Assembly (NCBI GenBank): GCA_023458375.1
Contig: JAEWZT010000007.1
Span: 62,001-126,000 of the forward strand
Length of the DNA: 64,000 nucleotides
Reading direction: 5' to 3'
Source of the DNA: Bacillota bacterium
GTDB taxonomy: Bacteria; Bacillota; Clostridia; Christensenellales; CAG-314
Shown here: piece by piece, positions 1 through 7,382 of the stretch
Layout: each line of letters begins with the position of its first letter
Position numbering within the stretch: position 1 is the first letter of the stretch
Notes under the pieces: model-generated
The model's database searches: none
What the model was told of the DNA's origin: nothing
What the model saw: the letters and a program-made list of their open reading frames with translations, nothing else
Made by a program: the position numbers and the translations under genes

Positions 1-54
1 GTCCCGCGCAAAGCCTTCTTGTTTAATTGTTAGTTTGTTTTTTTCGTTTTTCAT
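1..54 (-). CDS. Phage terminase small subunit, N-terminus only
   Basis: Eighteen codons from an ATG at 54 run off the left edge, reading MKNEKNKLTIKQEGFARD. The pattern LT-x-KQ-x-x-FA-x-(D/E) is the usual N-terminal start of terminase small subunits, which bind phage DNA and recruit the large subunit for packaging. A GGAAAG ribosome site lies just upstream. Position after an ArpU-like late regulator supports the call. Only the first residues are visible, so the family assignment rests on this motif and on context. Confidence 0.62.
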   Translation of the reverse strand, partial: MKNEKNKLTIKQEGFARD

Positions 55-309
55 TTCTTTCCACTAAAAAAGGCGAACTGTTGTCCGCCTGTTGTTTTGA
101 TTTTAGGGGGTGTTTTACGCCACCCCCTTTTTTGTTTCCCCGATTGCCTACGGGGGAAAGTTATAAACAAAAGCGCCTTAACGCTTTCGTGGCTCCTTCC
201 ACACATGGATGGATGAGTTTAAAATTATTCTCCTCCCGCACACGGGCGGCTGACCGCCCGCGGCGAAAAACAAAGGAGGATTACGGGGTATGAGTAATTC
301 CCCATTAAC
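55..309 (-). other. Structured untranslated leader of the phage late operon
   Basis: No convincing gene lies between the late regulator and the terminase start. Read on the minus strand the stretch contains a series of hairpins: a 7-bp perfect stem at 243-260, a GGGGAAA/TTTCCCC stem near 139-158, a G5TG/CAC5 stem at 106-127, and a last stem at 72-89 followed by six T. This looks like a roughly 250-nt structured 5' leader of the late transcript. A plus-strand ATG at 290 with a good AGGAGG opens only an 8-codon frame and is not called. Confidence 0.45.
66..89 (-). terminator. Terminator-like hairpin before the terminase gene
   Basis: On the minus strand GGCGGA and TTCGCC form a 6-bp stem with a CAACAG loop, followed directly by TTTTTT and then the terminase ribosome site. 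It could be an intrinsic terminator or attenuator that must be read through for late expression. The stem is short, so confidence is modest. Confidence 0.4.
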
Positions 310-343
310 ATATTAGCATAGAAAAAGTAGACAAAAGTAGACA
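310..343 (-). promoter_or_regulatory. Putative activated late promoter with tandem 10-bp repeat
   Basis: On the minus strand two perfect contiguous copies of TGTCTACTTT (334-343 and 324-333) stand in the place of a -35 box. They are followed after 5 bp by an extended -10, TGC TAATAT (310-318). The 10-bp phasing puts both repeats on one face of the helix, as expected for an activator site. The repeats begin just past the stop of the ArpU-like regulator gene, the natural candidate activator. The link between protein and site is inference. Confidence 0.6.
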
Positions 344-345
344 TT

Positions 346-756
346 TTAAAGTTTCTCATATTTGGCAATTCCTCTTTTAACAATATTGCCAATAGAAGTT
401 ATTCCATAATGCAATTCTGCCGCAGCCCAACGATAGCTCTTACCCTCGATAAATATTTTATGAAGAACCTTGTAATACGTTGGGGGCAGTCTTTCAAGTT
501 TTCGTATAATCTTTTTAGCCTTACTCTCCGCATCCCACACGGCGTCGGAATACTCCCTTTCTGCCTTAGCGAGCTTGTCCATCAGTTCCTCTATGTAGTA
601 TTTGTTGCTGTTACCTTTGGGCAGGTCTTTAAACATTACACCTTTCATCGAGTATAGGCGCGTCCTTAGCTGCTCAATTCTTATGCTACGATTTTGCATG
701 ATATCTACCAGTTTCCTGTATGAGCGCAGCTCCTCTCTCGCTTCTTGTCTAGTCAT
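346..756 (-). CDS. ArpU-like phage late transcription regulator
   Basis: A 136-residue protein with a helical, charged N-terminal half (about 1-85) and a C-terminal helix-turn-helix resembling sigma region 4 (about 95-136, with the signature YKVLHKIFIEGKSYRWAA). Proteins of this build (ArpU/DUF1492 group) sit next to the terminase small subunit in many Bacillota phages and activate packaging and lysis genes. The ATG at 756 is chosen over an upstream TTG because it follows GGGGGGAATAGT and lies next to the stop of the preceding gene. A tandem repeat just downstream of the stop may be its binding site. The family call is from pattern and position, without a database search. Confidence 0.7.
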   Translation of the reverse strand: MTRQEAREELRSYRKLVDIMQNRSIRIEQLRTRLYSMKGVMFKDLPKGNSNKYYIEELMDKLAKAEREYSDAVWDAESKAKKIIRKLERLPPTYYKVLHKIFIEGKSYRWAAAELHYGITSIGNIVKRGIAKYEKL

Positions 757-757
757 A

Positions 758-1168
758 CTATTCCCCCCAAAAGTAATCATCCGCAAACCAACACCAATGA
801 AGCGTCCGCGTATAAAATTCTTTATATTCTTTGCCTATGAGCCACGAATACTTTTCAGCTAGCGCAAGTTTAGCTTCCACTTCCCGCACAAATATTGGAA
901 AATATTCGCTTATTAACTCTAACTGCTCGGGTGTTATTTCTTCTAACACTTCTTCGGCGCTAGGAAAAGCAATTATATCGGCGACATCGGTGTATAGTTC
1001 TAGGTATGTATCTAAGTATTCGGTGTTCCACCTGTCAAGTTCTTTCTTTATTTCTGCGCTTGCCCAAATTGTTCCGCCGATAGTTGTGCCAAGTAATATT
1101 GGGCTAAGTATTACGAGAATGAGTAACATAACATTAGTTGTTTTTATAAACTTCTCTTTGTTAGTCAT
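758..1168 (-). CDS. Small phage membrane protein of unknown function
   Basis: A 136-residue frame starting at ATG 1168 behind an excellent GGTGGAGGTGGAAG ribosome site. A single hydrophobic segment (about residues 11-33, NVMLLILVILSPILLGTT and onwards) suggests one membrane span near the N-terminus, followed by an acidic, helical C-terminal domain rich in Glu, Tyr and Trp. It is in frame with the preceding gene, so an automatic call would merge the two into one 209-residue protein. The ribosome site and the frameshift described for the upstream gene argue for two genes. No known function recognised. Confidence 0.6.
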   Translation of the reverse strand: MTNKEKFIKTTNVMLLILVILSPILLGTTIGGTIWASAEIKKELDRWNTEYLDTYLELYTDVADIIAFPSAEEVLEEITPEQLELISEYFPIFVREVEAKLALAEKYSWLIGKEYKEFYTRTLHWCWFADDYFWGE

Positions 1169-1387
1169 CTTCCACCTCCACCATATCGGCTCTAACAAGT
1201 TTGGCTTTTCCCTTAGCGGACACCAAGAGGGGCGGTCATGGGGGTCAACCAGATATTCCTTTGATATGTAGCAATAGTGATAAATACCTGTATCATCATC
1301 AGCAGAAAAGGGGCACGACTTCCGATGCTCAAAGTCTAAACACTTTTCAGGCATTTCTTTCATTTCAGTTTCTATGTAGATTTTCAT
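1161..1387 (-). pseudogene. Small Cys-containing phage protein with apparent frameshift
   Basis: Starts at ATG 1387 behind GAGGAGGAACT and encodes a short protein with a Cys-rich N-terminal half ending in DRPSWCPL, a common pattern in small Clostridia phage proteins. As written the frame runs into the next gene. If the A4 run at 1206-1209 had five A, the product would end KAKLVRADMVEVEDD with its TAA at 1161-1163 overlapping the next start (GATGACTAA), which is the expected coupled arrangement. I therefore treat it as frameshifted, either a real mutation or a consensus error. Function unknown. Confidence 0.5.
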
Positions 1388-1542
1388 AGTTCCTCCTCGC
1401 CGACAAACCCGCAGCCCTCAATATTAAGCCCCATTTCCACTACTTTTGCGGCTAAGCAAAAGACGCACAATGTTTCACCGTTGCAGTTATAGAGTGGTTC
1501 GCCTTTCTTAGCTTTCCCGCATTCTTGACATTGTTTTTTCAT
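1384..1542 (-). CDS. 52-residue zinc-ribbon-like phage protein
   Basis: A short frame with four cysteines in two CxxC pairs, QCQECG near the N-terminus and LCVFCL at about 26-29, suggesting a small zinc ribbon. It starts at ATG 1542 after AGGAGGAAAATACATAA and its TGA overlaps the next gene's ATG (ATGA), typical of coupled translation in this operon. Function unknown; such proteins are frequent in phage early operons. Confidence 0.6.
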   Translation of the reverse strand: MKKQCQECGKAKKGEPLYNCNGETLCVFCLAAKVVEMGLNIEGCGFVGEEEL

Positions 1543-1587
1543 TTATGTATTTTCCTCCTTATCGCTGATTATGTATTCTTGTAGCAT
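1543..1587 (-). CDS. Possible 14-residue mini-ORF between coupled genes
   Basis: ATG at 1587 overlaps the stop of the methyltransferase remnant (TAATG) and follows GGGAGGAATA. The frame reads MLQEYIISDKEENT and stops three bases before the next ATG. It may be a translated coupling peptide or just a by-product of the compact layout. Confidence 0.28.
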   Translation of the reverse strand: MLQEYIISDKEENT

Positions 1588-3086
1588 TATTCCTCCCTCA
1601 TTTCCTTAAAAATTGCTTCTAAAACCGATACTACTATGCTGTTTCCCGCCTGCTTGTAGCATTGGCTGTCGCTCATTCCGATTGCTTTTACTTTGTCAAA
1701 ATCGGCGTCGGTAAACGCCATCAAACGAAAGCATTCGCGTGGGGTAAGTTTGCGGATAATTGGCTTCTTTTTAGGCAACAGTAAATAGTTGTCCTTTTGC
1801 ACAGTGGTAATGGTATTCGTTAGTCCGTCTTTGCGTTTTTCCAACTGTTGCATATTTTTCCTTTTTTCGGTTAATTGCCCGCTTTCGTATAGTTTCCTTA
1901 CCGCTTTGCCATATTCTGTTCGCTTTGGTGTTAAAATCCTTGCTTCCCGTCCTCTTACAGCGACTATCTTCGGCTCTCTGCCACCCCCGCTTATTGTTTC
2001 TATCGTAGGGCATAGCCCATCAGGCGAATATACCCTATTCATTTGGTCGTTTTTATAGTGTTTTAAGTCGGCAACTTGTTTTAACTTAATTTCCATACCC
2101 CCCCCGCAACATAAACGGCGTTATCGCCCGAAGTGGTAATTGTCCTTGAATGGTTGGGGTAAATGCCCCTGTCAAAGTTTTTGCTTTTGTTTACATAAAA
2201 TCCGCCCTCTTTAATTTCTTTCATTTTCTACCTCTATCAAGTCCCAACAGTGGCGGTCTGTTGACCCTCTGCCCCCGGAGCGGACAGTTTTACACAGGTC
2301 GGGTCTTTGAAATCTCTTGCGCACAATGTCCTGCAAATCCCCCCCCGTCCTGTATTTTGCTTACATTTTGCTGAAAAGTAGAGTTCAGCGTTGCTTCAAT
2401 CTGTTTTTCTGACAGGTAGAATTTCTTGTCAACGGGTTCGGGTTCAAGCATATCTTTTAACCTTTTTGTTAATTTTTGTCCACTAGGGAAGACGTAGAAG
2501 AAATCCCCTAAGACGCTTACCATAAATACCCTTGCGCGGTTTTGGGGGATTCCGAAATCTTTTGCGTTCAAAACCTCGTATCGGCTTTTATAGCCTAAAC
2601 TGTCTAAAAAACTTATCCAGTCCGCCCACCCTTCGGCTTTTAAAACAGGCGGGACATTTTCCATCAAAAGGACTTGGGGTAGTTCTTTTGTTTCTTTTAA
2701 CAGCCTTTCAACTTCCCACAATAACCCACTGCGTGTTCCGCTGCCTTTTGTCATTCCCTTACCTTTGCCTGCGTTAGATAAATCTTGACAGGGGAAGCTG
2801 TAAGTCATTATGTAGCAGTATTTATCGGTGTCCGTTATAGCTAAGTCTTTTGCAGTGATTTTTGTTATATCGCTCGGCTCAAAGTCTGTTCCGTGAATTG
2901 CGTTGTAGCTTTGGACTGCAAAACGGTCATACTCGCATATACGGTAATGCTCAAAGTTTGCACCGATATTTTCTAAGGCTTTGGCTTGGGCACCTATCCC
3001 AGTCAAGCGAACAACTCAATTAGTCTAATAGGTTTGTTTATTTTGAATTTTTCATTTCCATCAAACATAGATATTTGGTTGCTCAT
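1587..3086 (-). pseudogene. Phage DNA cytosine-5 methyltransferase, frame-broken
   Basis: The pieces together make one C5 methyltransferase. The ATG at 3086 (after GGGGGGTGG) reads MSNQISMFDG and then RLIELFA of motif I, but hits TGA at 3003-3005. The frame from 3006 to 2290 carries GIGAQAKALENIG, the PCQ catalytic loop (SFPCQDLSNAGKG), ENVPPVL and QNRARVFMVS. The frame 2096-1587 carries the C-terminal motifs (LTPRECFRLMAF, SDSQCYKQAGNSIVV). Between them 2289-2097 encodes recognisable middle parts (RSGGRGSTDRHCWDLIEV; KNFDRGIYPNHSRTITTS) in other frames. The breaks sit at 3004-3008, a C3 run at 2301-2303, an A4 run at 2224-2227 and an 8-nt G run at 2098-2105. Either decayed, variable in the population, or mis-sequenced. 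Confidence 0.82.
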
Positions 3087-3686
3087 TTATTTACCACCCC
3101 CCTTTTGTGCATATTTCCACTTAAAATCTCCGCAAAAATTTCTTGTTTTTTCGCATACGGAGCGTATGTTATATTGGTTTAATTTATTTGTCCGCCCCGC
3201 CTCCGCTATTGAGGGATATTCACAAATTGGAATTCCGTTTTTTGTTAGCTTCACAACTGCGCGAGGCTTTCGTCCTGCTTTTCCACTCCACTTGTTAAGC
3301 CCATTTTTATATGCGTGTTTTTGATTTATAGAATTATTTGCCCACTCTAAATTCGTTATCATTGCATTTTGCTTATTCCCGTCAATATGATTAACCATAG
3401 GAAGATTTAATGGATTGCTTATAAAATGTAAGGCAACTAATCTATGAATTGTTAATGTTTTTTTATTATTACCTTTCATTAGCCTAACGATTAAATATCC
3501 TTTTTTATTGACTTGAGGTTTTAACATTCTCATGGGCTTATTCATTATGCCAGTATGGTTCGAAACTTTTCGCTCACAGCTTTTTATTCGCCCATAGTTG
3601 CTTATTTCAAAAAGTCCCTCATAATTTTTAATTGGTTTAAATATTTCTTTCATTGGCTTGCTTCCATCAAAAAGGCTTATTTGCAT
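3087..3686 (-). CDS. NUMOD4-HNH homing endonuclease
   Basis: A 199-residue protein. Residues about 16-35 (FKPIKNYEGLFEISNYGRIKS) are a NUMOD4 motif and about 75-115 an HNH nuclease (IHRLVALHFI, MVNHIDGNKQNA, NLEWANNSINQKHA), followed by a DNA-binding tail with a NUMOD-like segment (IPICEYPSIAEAGR). Such proteins are site-specific selfish nucleases in phage genomes. The first 11 residues (MQISLFDGSKP) imitate the start of the methyltransferase just downstream (QISMFDG), and the strong GGAGGTG site belongs to this start. The nuclease therefore seems to have inserted just inside the old methyltransferase start and taken over its translation signal. Its stop is followed directly by a new ATG for the methyltransferase. 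Confidence 0.85.
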   Translation of the reverse strand: MQISLFDGSKPMKEIFKPIKNYEGLFEISNYGRIKSCERKVSNHTGIMNKPMRMLKPQVNKKGYLIVRLMKGNNKKTLTIHRLVALHFISNPLNLPMVNHIDGNKQNAMITNLEWANNSINQKHAYKNGLNKWSGKAGRKPRAVVKLTKNGIPICEYPSIAEAGRTNKLNQYNIRSVCEKTRNFCGDFKWKYAQKGGGK

Positions 3687-3689
3687 TTG

Positions 3690-4610
3690 CTACACCTCCG
3701 CGTCCCCTATGTCCCCGAATGCAGCCCTCAAATCTTCCTCTTTGTATTCGCGCTGGGGGTAATCATTTAAGGTATTTTTAGGCTTGTCCCATTTAGGTTG
3801 TTCGTCCTCTTCCGCTGTTCCATTCGCCTTGTCGTAATTGTTCAATACCCATAAGAGGTCAAGTTGCTGATATTTGGGTTGGACTATGTAGGTCTTACTT
3901 ATGTGCTTGAAAAACGCGTCAAGGTCGGCGGGCGGGGTAAAGTCCATTAAGAGTTGACCTAAGGAATAATCACTGTTGGGGCGGGCTAAATGTCGCTCAT
4001 AAAGTTTAGGGCAGTGGGTTTGACAAGAGGTTAAGACCGCTTTTAGGGTGTTTTCTAAGGGTTTTAATTCTTCTCCCCCCTTAACAATCCCCCCTATAAT
4101 GTTAGTATTATTAGAATTATTAGTAATAGAATTAGATATAGTAGGGTATTGATACCCTATTGATACCCTATTGATACCCTCAATATTTAACTCAATTCTG
4201 CAAACATTACTTTCCTTTTCACCCCAGTTTATTTGGTTTATTATTTCTTCTAAAAAGGCTATGTGTTTTTGGCTTTTTACAGTTTTTAAACACTTTTCAA
4301 TATTTACTTTTAAGAGTGAAGAGTTAGTCCAATTATGCCTATACCACTTAAGAATTAAAATCTCGCTTTTTTCCTCGTCATAAAGTATGTATTTATACTT
4401 TTTTTCAAATCTTTCAAGTAAAACTTTGACTATATCTTTTGACAACCCCATTTCATCGCTAATTGTTTTCAACGACAGGCAGCAAGTTCCGCAAATAGTG
4501 TTGTGTCCATTGGTTAATAGATAGACCCAAAAATACTTGTCATCTACGGAAAAATTATCAACTATGTAAGGGTCAGTCCATATTCCTGTATCAAGCATTC
4601 TTTTAACCAT
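3690..4610 (-). CDS. Phage replication initiator (DnaD/replisome-organizer type)
   Basis: A 306-residue protein with an N-terminal winged-helix-like region (about 1-120, with WVYLLTNGHNTICG and LSLKTISDEMGLSKDIV). A low-complexity Asn/Ile/Ser linker (about 140-170) follows, then a C-terminal helical domain with LMDFTPPADLDAFFKHI. The architecture and its place upstream of the lysogeny module match phage replication initiators that load the host helicase. The linker coding DNA contains three perfect 11-bp tandem repeats, a likely replication origin inside the gene. The start at ATG 4610 follows GAGGGAGAAAA and overlaps the upstream gene by 8 bp. Exact subfamily not certain. Confidence 0.72.
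   Translation of the reverse strand: MVKRMLDTGIWTDPYIVDNFSVDDKYFWVYLLTNGHNTICGTCCLSLKTISDEMGLSKDIVKVLLERFEKKYKYILYDEEKSEILILKWYRHNWTNSSLLKVNIEKCLKTVKSQKHIAFLEEIINQINWGEKESNVCRIELNIEGINRVSIGYQYPTISNSITNNSNNTNIIGGIVKGGEELKPLENTLKAVLTSCQTHCPKLYERHLARPNSDYSLGQLLMDFTPPADLDAFFKHISKTYIVQPKYQQLDLLWVLNNYDKANGTAEEDEQPKWDKPKNTLNDYPQREYKEEDLRAAFGDIGDAEV
4096..4180 (-). repeat. Iteron cluster, probable phage replication origin
   Basis: Three perfect contiguous 11-bp units ATTGATACCCT lie at 4148-4158, 4159-4169 and 4170-4180, and the first forms an inverted repeat with AGGGTAT at 4143-4149. Next to them is a very A+T-rich stretch (about 4096-4141) suited to strand opening. The unit length is not a multiple of three, so it is not selected for protein sequence; it falls in the linker of the initiator gene. 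An origin inside the initiator gene is well known in lambdoid and many Gram-positive phages. Confidence 0.7.
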
Positions 4611-5202
4611 TTTTCTCCCTCAAAACTTTCAAAAAATTATCTCCGTGTGCTTTTTTCATTTCGTTGCGCCAAAAATAATACGAGAGGTTGAATATCTCTT
4701 CGGCAACCTCATAAGGCTTTTTTCGGCAGACAATTTTAAAATTGTATCTGTTTGCGCACTGCCAGCTCATAAGGGTTGAGCAGATATGTAATCCCGCCGA
4801 AAATCCCCTGTTGCCCGCAAACTTGCAGACATACTTTTTTGCCTCTGTAAGGCTGTCTATGCCCCCTATGAGCAGTATTCTTTCTTCCGCCGACTTCATT
4901 CTTTTCAAAACGTTTTCCAGCCTGTCTCTTTCGCAGGTGTTATCGTCCTTTCGCCCCGAAATGTTGTTGTAAACCTCGCCTAAGTCGTTTTTGCGCTCAA
5001 TGAGAAAATGGGAGCGGTAGTCTTTTCCGTCAATTTCAAAGGAATAGTCCCCTTGCTTGAAGTTGTCGGGTCTTATGCAGCGGCGGGTTTTGATTTCGTT
5101 GTGTGCGAAATATTTCAGTATCTCAAAAGCGCCGTTTTCTTCCTGTTCGCGGCTGTCGTATAGAATTGTTACATTTTGCGTGAAGTATTCTTTTTCAGTC
5201 AT
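4603..5202 (-). CDS. ERCC4-type nuclease
   Basis: A 199-residue protein with the XPF/ERCC4 nuclease pattern: ILYDSREQEENGAFEIL early, GDYSFEI, then the metal-binding LIERKNDLGEVYNNI (ERKxxxD) near residue 75 and RLENVLKRM further on. Such nucleases cut branched or flap DNA and occur in phage recombination cassettes, here between the initiator and SSB. The ATG at 5202 with AGGTGGATT in front is preferred to an upstream start that would overlap SSB. The tail shares 8 bp with the initiator gene. Confidence 0.82.
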   Translation of the reverse strand: MTEKEYFTQNVTILYDSREQEENGAFEILKYFAHNEIKTRRCIRPDNFKQGDYSFEIDGKDYRSHFLIERKNDLGEVYNNISGRKDDNTCERDRLENVLKRMKSAEERILLIGGIDSLTEAKKYVCKFAGNRGFSAGLHICSTLMSWQCANRYNFKIVCRKKPYEVAEEIFNLSYYFWRNEMKKAHGDNFLKVLREKNG

Positions 5203-5209
5203 AATCCAC

Positions 5210-5611
5210 CTAGAAAGGCAATTCAACATTGGGGTCGTCTTCTAAGGGCTGTAAGTCGTCAATAGTCGGCTTCTCTTTCTTTGTTTGCCCCTCTCCGCTC
5301 GTTTTTGGCACAAACTCCACGCTGTCGGCTATGATTTCCGTTATGTATCTCTTTTGTCCGTCAATTTCATAGCTTCGGTTTTGAACCGTGCCTGTTACAG
5401 CGCAGGGGTCGCCTTTGTGGAAATACTTACTTACAAAGTCGGCTTGCGCGCGCCACGCGATACAATTCAAAAAGTCCGCTTGTCGGTTTCCTTCCTTGTC
5501 CTTGAATTTGCGGTCAATGGCAAGGGTAAATCTTGCGCAAGACACGCCGTTAGGGGTCGTATTGATTACGGGGTCGGCGGTTAAGCGACCGATGCCGATA
5601 AAAATATTCAT
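5210..5611 (-). CDS. ssb: Single-stranded DNA-binding protein
   Basis: A 133-residue OB-fold protein of normal phage/bacterial SSB length. It starts MNIFIGIGRLTADPVI, contains FLNCIAWRAQADFV and GTVQNRSYEIDGQ, and has an acidic C-terminal tail ending DDPNVELPF, the peptide that contacts partner enzymes. It coats single strands during phage replication and works with the ERF annealing protein and nucleases around it. The stop is 7 bp from the next start in the same operon. Confidence 0.93.
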   Translation of the reverse strand: MNIFIGIGRLTADPVINTTPNGVSCARFTLAIDRKFKDKEGNRQADFLNCIAWRAQADFVSKYFHKGDPCAVTGTVQNRSYEIDGQKRYITEIIADSVEFVPKTSGEGQTKKEKPTIDDLQPLEDDPNVELPF

Positions 5612-5621
5612 TGGTTTCCTC

Positions 5622-5930
5622 CTATTTCTTGTAAACCCGCTTCTCGTCTGAAAAGTCAGGGTATTTTTGGTCTAAATATGCCTTCACAAAGGCTAAAAGG
5701 TTCTTTCTTTCCGTTGTTTGGTCTAGGCGGTGGTGGCACTTCCAGCATAAGGCGATAAGGTTTTCCTCAATTCCTAAGCCGCCGTTTTTCCTACTTATAA
5801 AATGTGCCGCTTGCCCGCCGTAGTCGCGTATGAACTCACCGCATAAGGCACAGCAGTAATTTTCGCGCTCAAAGACTTTTTGCCTTACTTGGGGCTTGAT
5901 ATCGCAAGCTTTACTTCTCGCTGATTTCAT
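5622..5930 (-). CDS. HNH endonuclease of the phage recombination module
   Basis: A 102-residue HNH protein. Two zinc knuckles flank the HNH core: CCALCGEF near residue 26, AAHFISRKNGG near 42 and LIALCWKCHHRLD near 60. It resembles small phage HNH/NinG-like nucleases found beside ERF and NinB-type genes, where they act on recombination intermediates. ATG 5930 is preceded by GGAGGGCAA and overlaps the upstream stop by ATGA. Upstream in-frame starts would add an Arg-rich tail encoded by the neighbouring gene and are unlikely. Confidence 0.78.
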   Translation of the reverse strand: MKSARSKACDIKPQVRQKVFERENYCCALCGEFIRDYGGQAAHFISRKNGGLGIEENLIALCWKCHHRLDQTTERKNLLAFVKAYLDQKYPDFSDEKRVYKK

Positions 5931-6514
5931 TTGCCCTCCATAATCGCCGCGAGCTGCTCCTCGCTTGCGATTTCGTCTTCCGTGCGGTAGTCTATTTCCA
6001 GCTCCCCGCACTCGTAACGCGCCCCTTGAAGAAGTTGCCAAAACTCCTTGCTGTTTAAGCTGTGGGTTTCCTTAAAAATCTCGTAATTTTCCCAAATCTT
6101 ACCCTTGTTGTCTTTTTCCTCGCCGACATACTTTGCATACTTAAACTCTGTTAAGGCTGCCCCTTGGGGTATTTTGACCCAAAAAGGCGAGTTATCGGGC
6201 AGAGTTGCGGGCGTGCCGTATTGGAAAACTAGGTTCTTTTTAACTTCTTCAATACTGCTTAAAACGTCGTTGTGCTTGGCAATTTTGCTGCATAGGCTGT
6301 GGAAATATTTATTTGATTGATTGCCTCGCGGGTCTTTCCATTCGTCTATGTTGATTTTAAGGGGCTTATTATGACTTGCAATTTTGGTTAGCAGCTTGTT
6401 TAGCTTACTCACCGCAACCGCCTTATCTCCGCTTAAAACCCCAAAAGAAAGGCTGATTTCACCTTTATAGGGAGAAAGCACATTGTAGGCTAAAAGCTTG
6501 GTTTTAATTTCCAT
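5927..6514 (-). CDS. Phage recombination-associated protein, NinB-like
   Basis: A 195-residue soluble protein. The central segment QSNKYFHSLCSKIAKH and a later LNSKEFWQLLQGARYECGEL resemble the conserved helices of phage NinB/Orf-type recombination mediators (pattern: QNxxFH...L...IA and T-x-x-L-x-x-x-E-F). Its location between HNH and PD-(D/E)XK nucleases in an ERF cassette agrees with a role in strand exchange or SSB displacement. I did not see a diagnostic catalytic motif, so the name is tentative. Overlaps the upstream gene by 11 bp and the downstream start by 4 bp. Confidence 0.5.
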   Translation of the reverse strand: MEIKTKLLAYNVLSPYKGEISLSFGVLSGDKAVAVSKLNKLLTKIASHNKPLKINIDEWKDPRGNQSNKYFHSLCSKIAKHNDVLSSIEEVKKNLVFQYGTPATLPDNSPFWVKIPQGAALTEFKYAKYVGEEKDNKGKIWENYEIFKETHSLNSKEFWQLLQGARYECGELEIDYRTEDEIASEEQLAAIMEGK

Positions 6515-7382
6515 AATTCAAAAGGGTAATTTTTAGGAAGCCCTTTACTTCGCTTGTCTTTAAAAACTCTTTTGCTATTTCGGGTCTTAGCTTTTTAAGT
6601 TTCGCGGTATCTATACTTTCCCGCGTTGTAGGCTTAACACAGTTAATGCGGACATAGTTTTCAATTTCAAACTTGTCTACACCCTGTTCAATCATTTTGT
6701 TGTAAAACAATTCTCTTAGGGCTTTGGCTTTTGCTTCCGCTTCGTCGGCTTGGGTTTTTAACTCATATACAACTTGTTCAATACCGACTAATTCTTTTAA
6801 ATCTTTGTCGGCGACAGCAAGTTCTTTTTCAGTGTAGATTTCGCTCTTTCTTTCGCAGTCCAAAAGCCTTTCTACCTCTTCGATGGGGATAAGTTCAAGG
6901 GGTATGTATCTGCCGCCATTGACTAGATGAAAAACACCGATTTTGTTTTTTTCGTAAAATGATTTGTCGCCGTAGTATTCCAAAAAGGTGTAAACTGAAA
7001 GCTGCCAGCGCACGGACTTTGCATATATTACGCTTGTTGTTTTTACTTCCTTTATTCCGTCCTCGCAAAATAAATCGTAAGTCCCCGCAACTATGTCGCT
7101 GCCGACTTTATTTTCGGCGGCGGTTGGGATGAGGTTGTTTTCCTCGCAAAGGCGGATAAAGTCTTGTAGCTCTTGCGTGAAGCCTATATCGCCGTTTTCT
7201 ACATAGTTAGTTATTTCCTCGTGTATTAGCGTTCCTTTGTCCGCCGCCTTATTTAGAACGGTATCGGACACGGCGGAATAATCGGGGGAAAGTCCGTGCT
7301 TTTTAAGTAATTGAGTAACGGATATGACAGGCTTTCCGTCAACTGTGTATGAATGGTCTTGGGGGTTAAACTCAATTCTCAC
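6504..7382 (-). CDS. PD-(D/E)XK family exonuclease
   Basis: A 292-residue protein with the RecB/Cas4-like nuclease pattern: LIHEEITNYV (conserved His), GTYDLFCEDGIKEVKTT (the D and E-x-K catalytic residues) and RWQLSVYTFLEYYG (motif QxxxY). A coiled Glu/Lys-rich region follows at about 190-245. Paired with the ERF annealing protein next door it would form the exonuclease half of a phage single-strand-annealing recombination pair. It overlaps the ERF gene by 11 bp, suggesting coupled translation. Confidence 0.82.
   Translation of the reverse strand: MRIEFNPQDHSYTVDGKPVISVTQLLKKHGLSPDYSAVSDTVLNKAADKGTLIHEEITNYVENGDIGFTQELQDFIRLCEENNLIPTAAENKVGSDIVAGTYDLFCEDGIKEVKTTSVIYAKSVRWQLSVYTFLEYYGDKSFYEKNKIGVFHLVNGGRYIPLELIPIEEVERLLDCERKSEIYTEKELAVADKDLKELVGIEQVVYELKTQADEAEAKAKALRELFYNKMIEQGVDKFEIENYVRINCVKPTTRESIDTAKLKKLRPEIAKEFLKTSEVKGFLKITLLNYGN

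Noticed and set aside
27..293. 88-residue plus-strand frame at the left edge
   Set aside because: Opposite to the terminase and leader; low-complexity composition and no ribosome site.
290..316. Short plus-strand frame with a good AGGAGG site
   Set aside because: Only eight codons and no continuation; against the direction of the operon.
831..1271. 146-residue plus-strand frame
   Set aside because: Complementary to the phage membrane protein gene with a good ribosome site; no family features.
4097..4180. Repeats considered as a coding tandem repeat
   Set aside because: Unit length 11 is not a multiple of three and the protein does not repeat.
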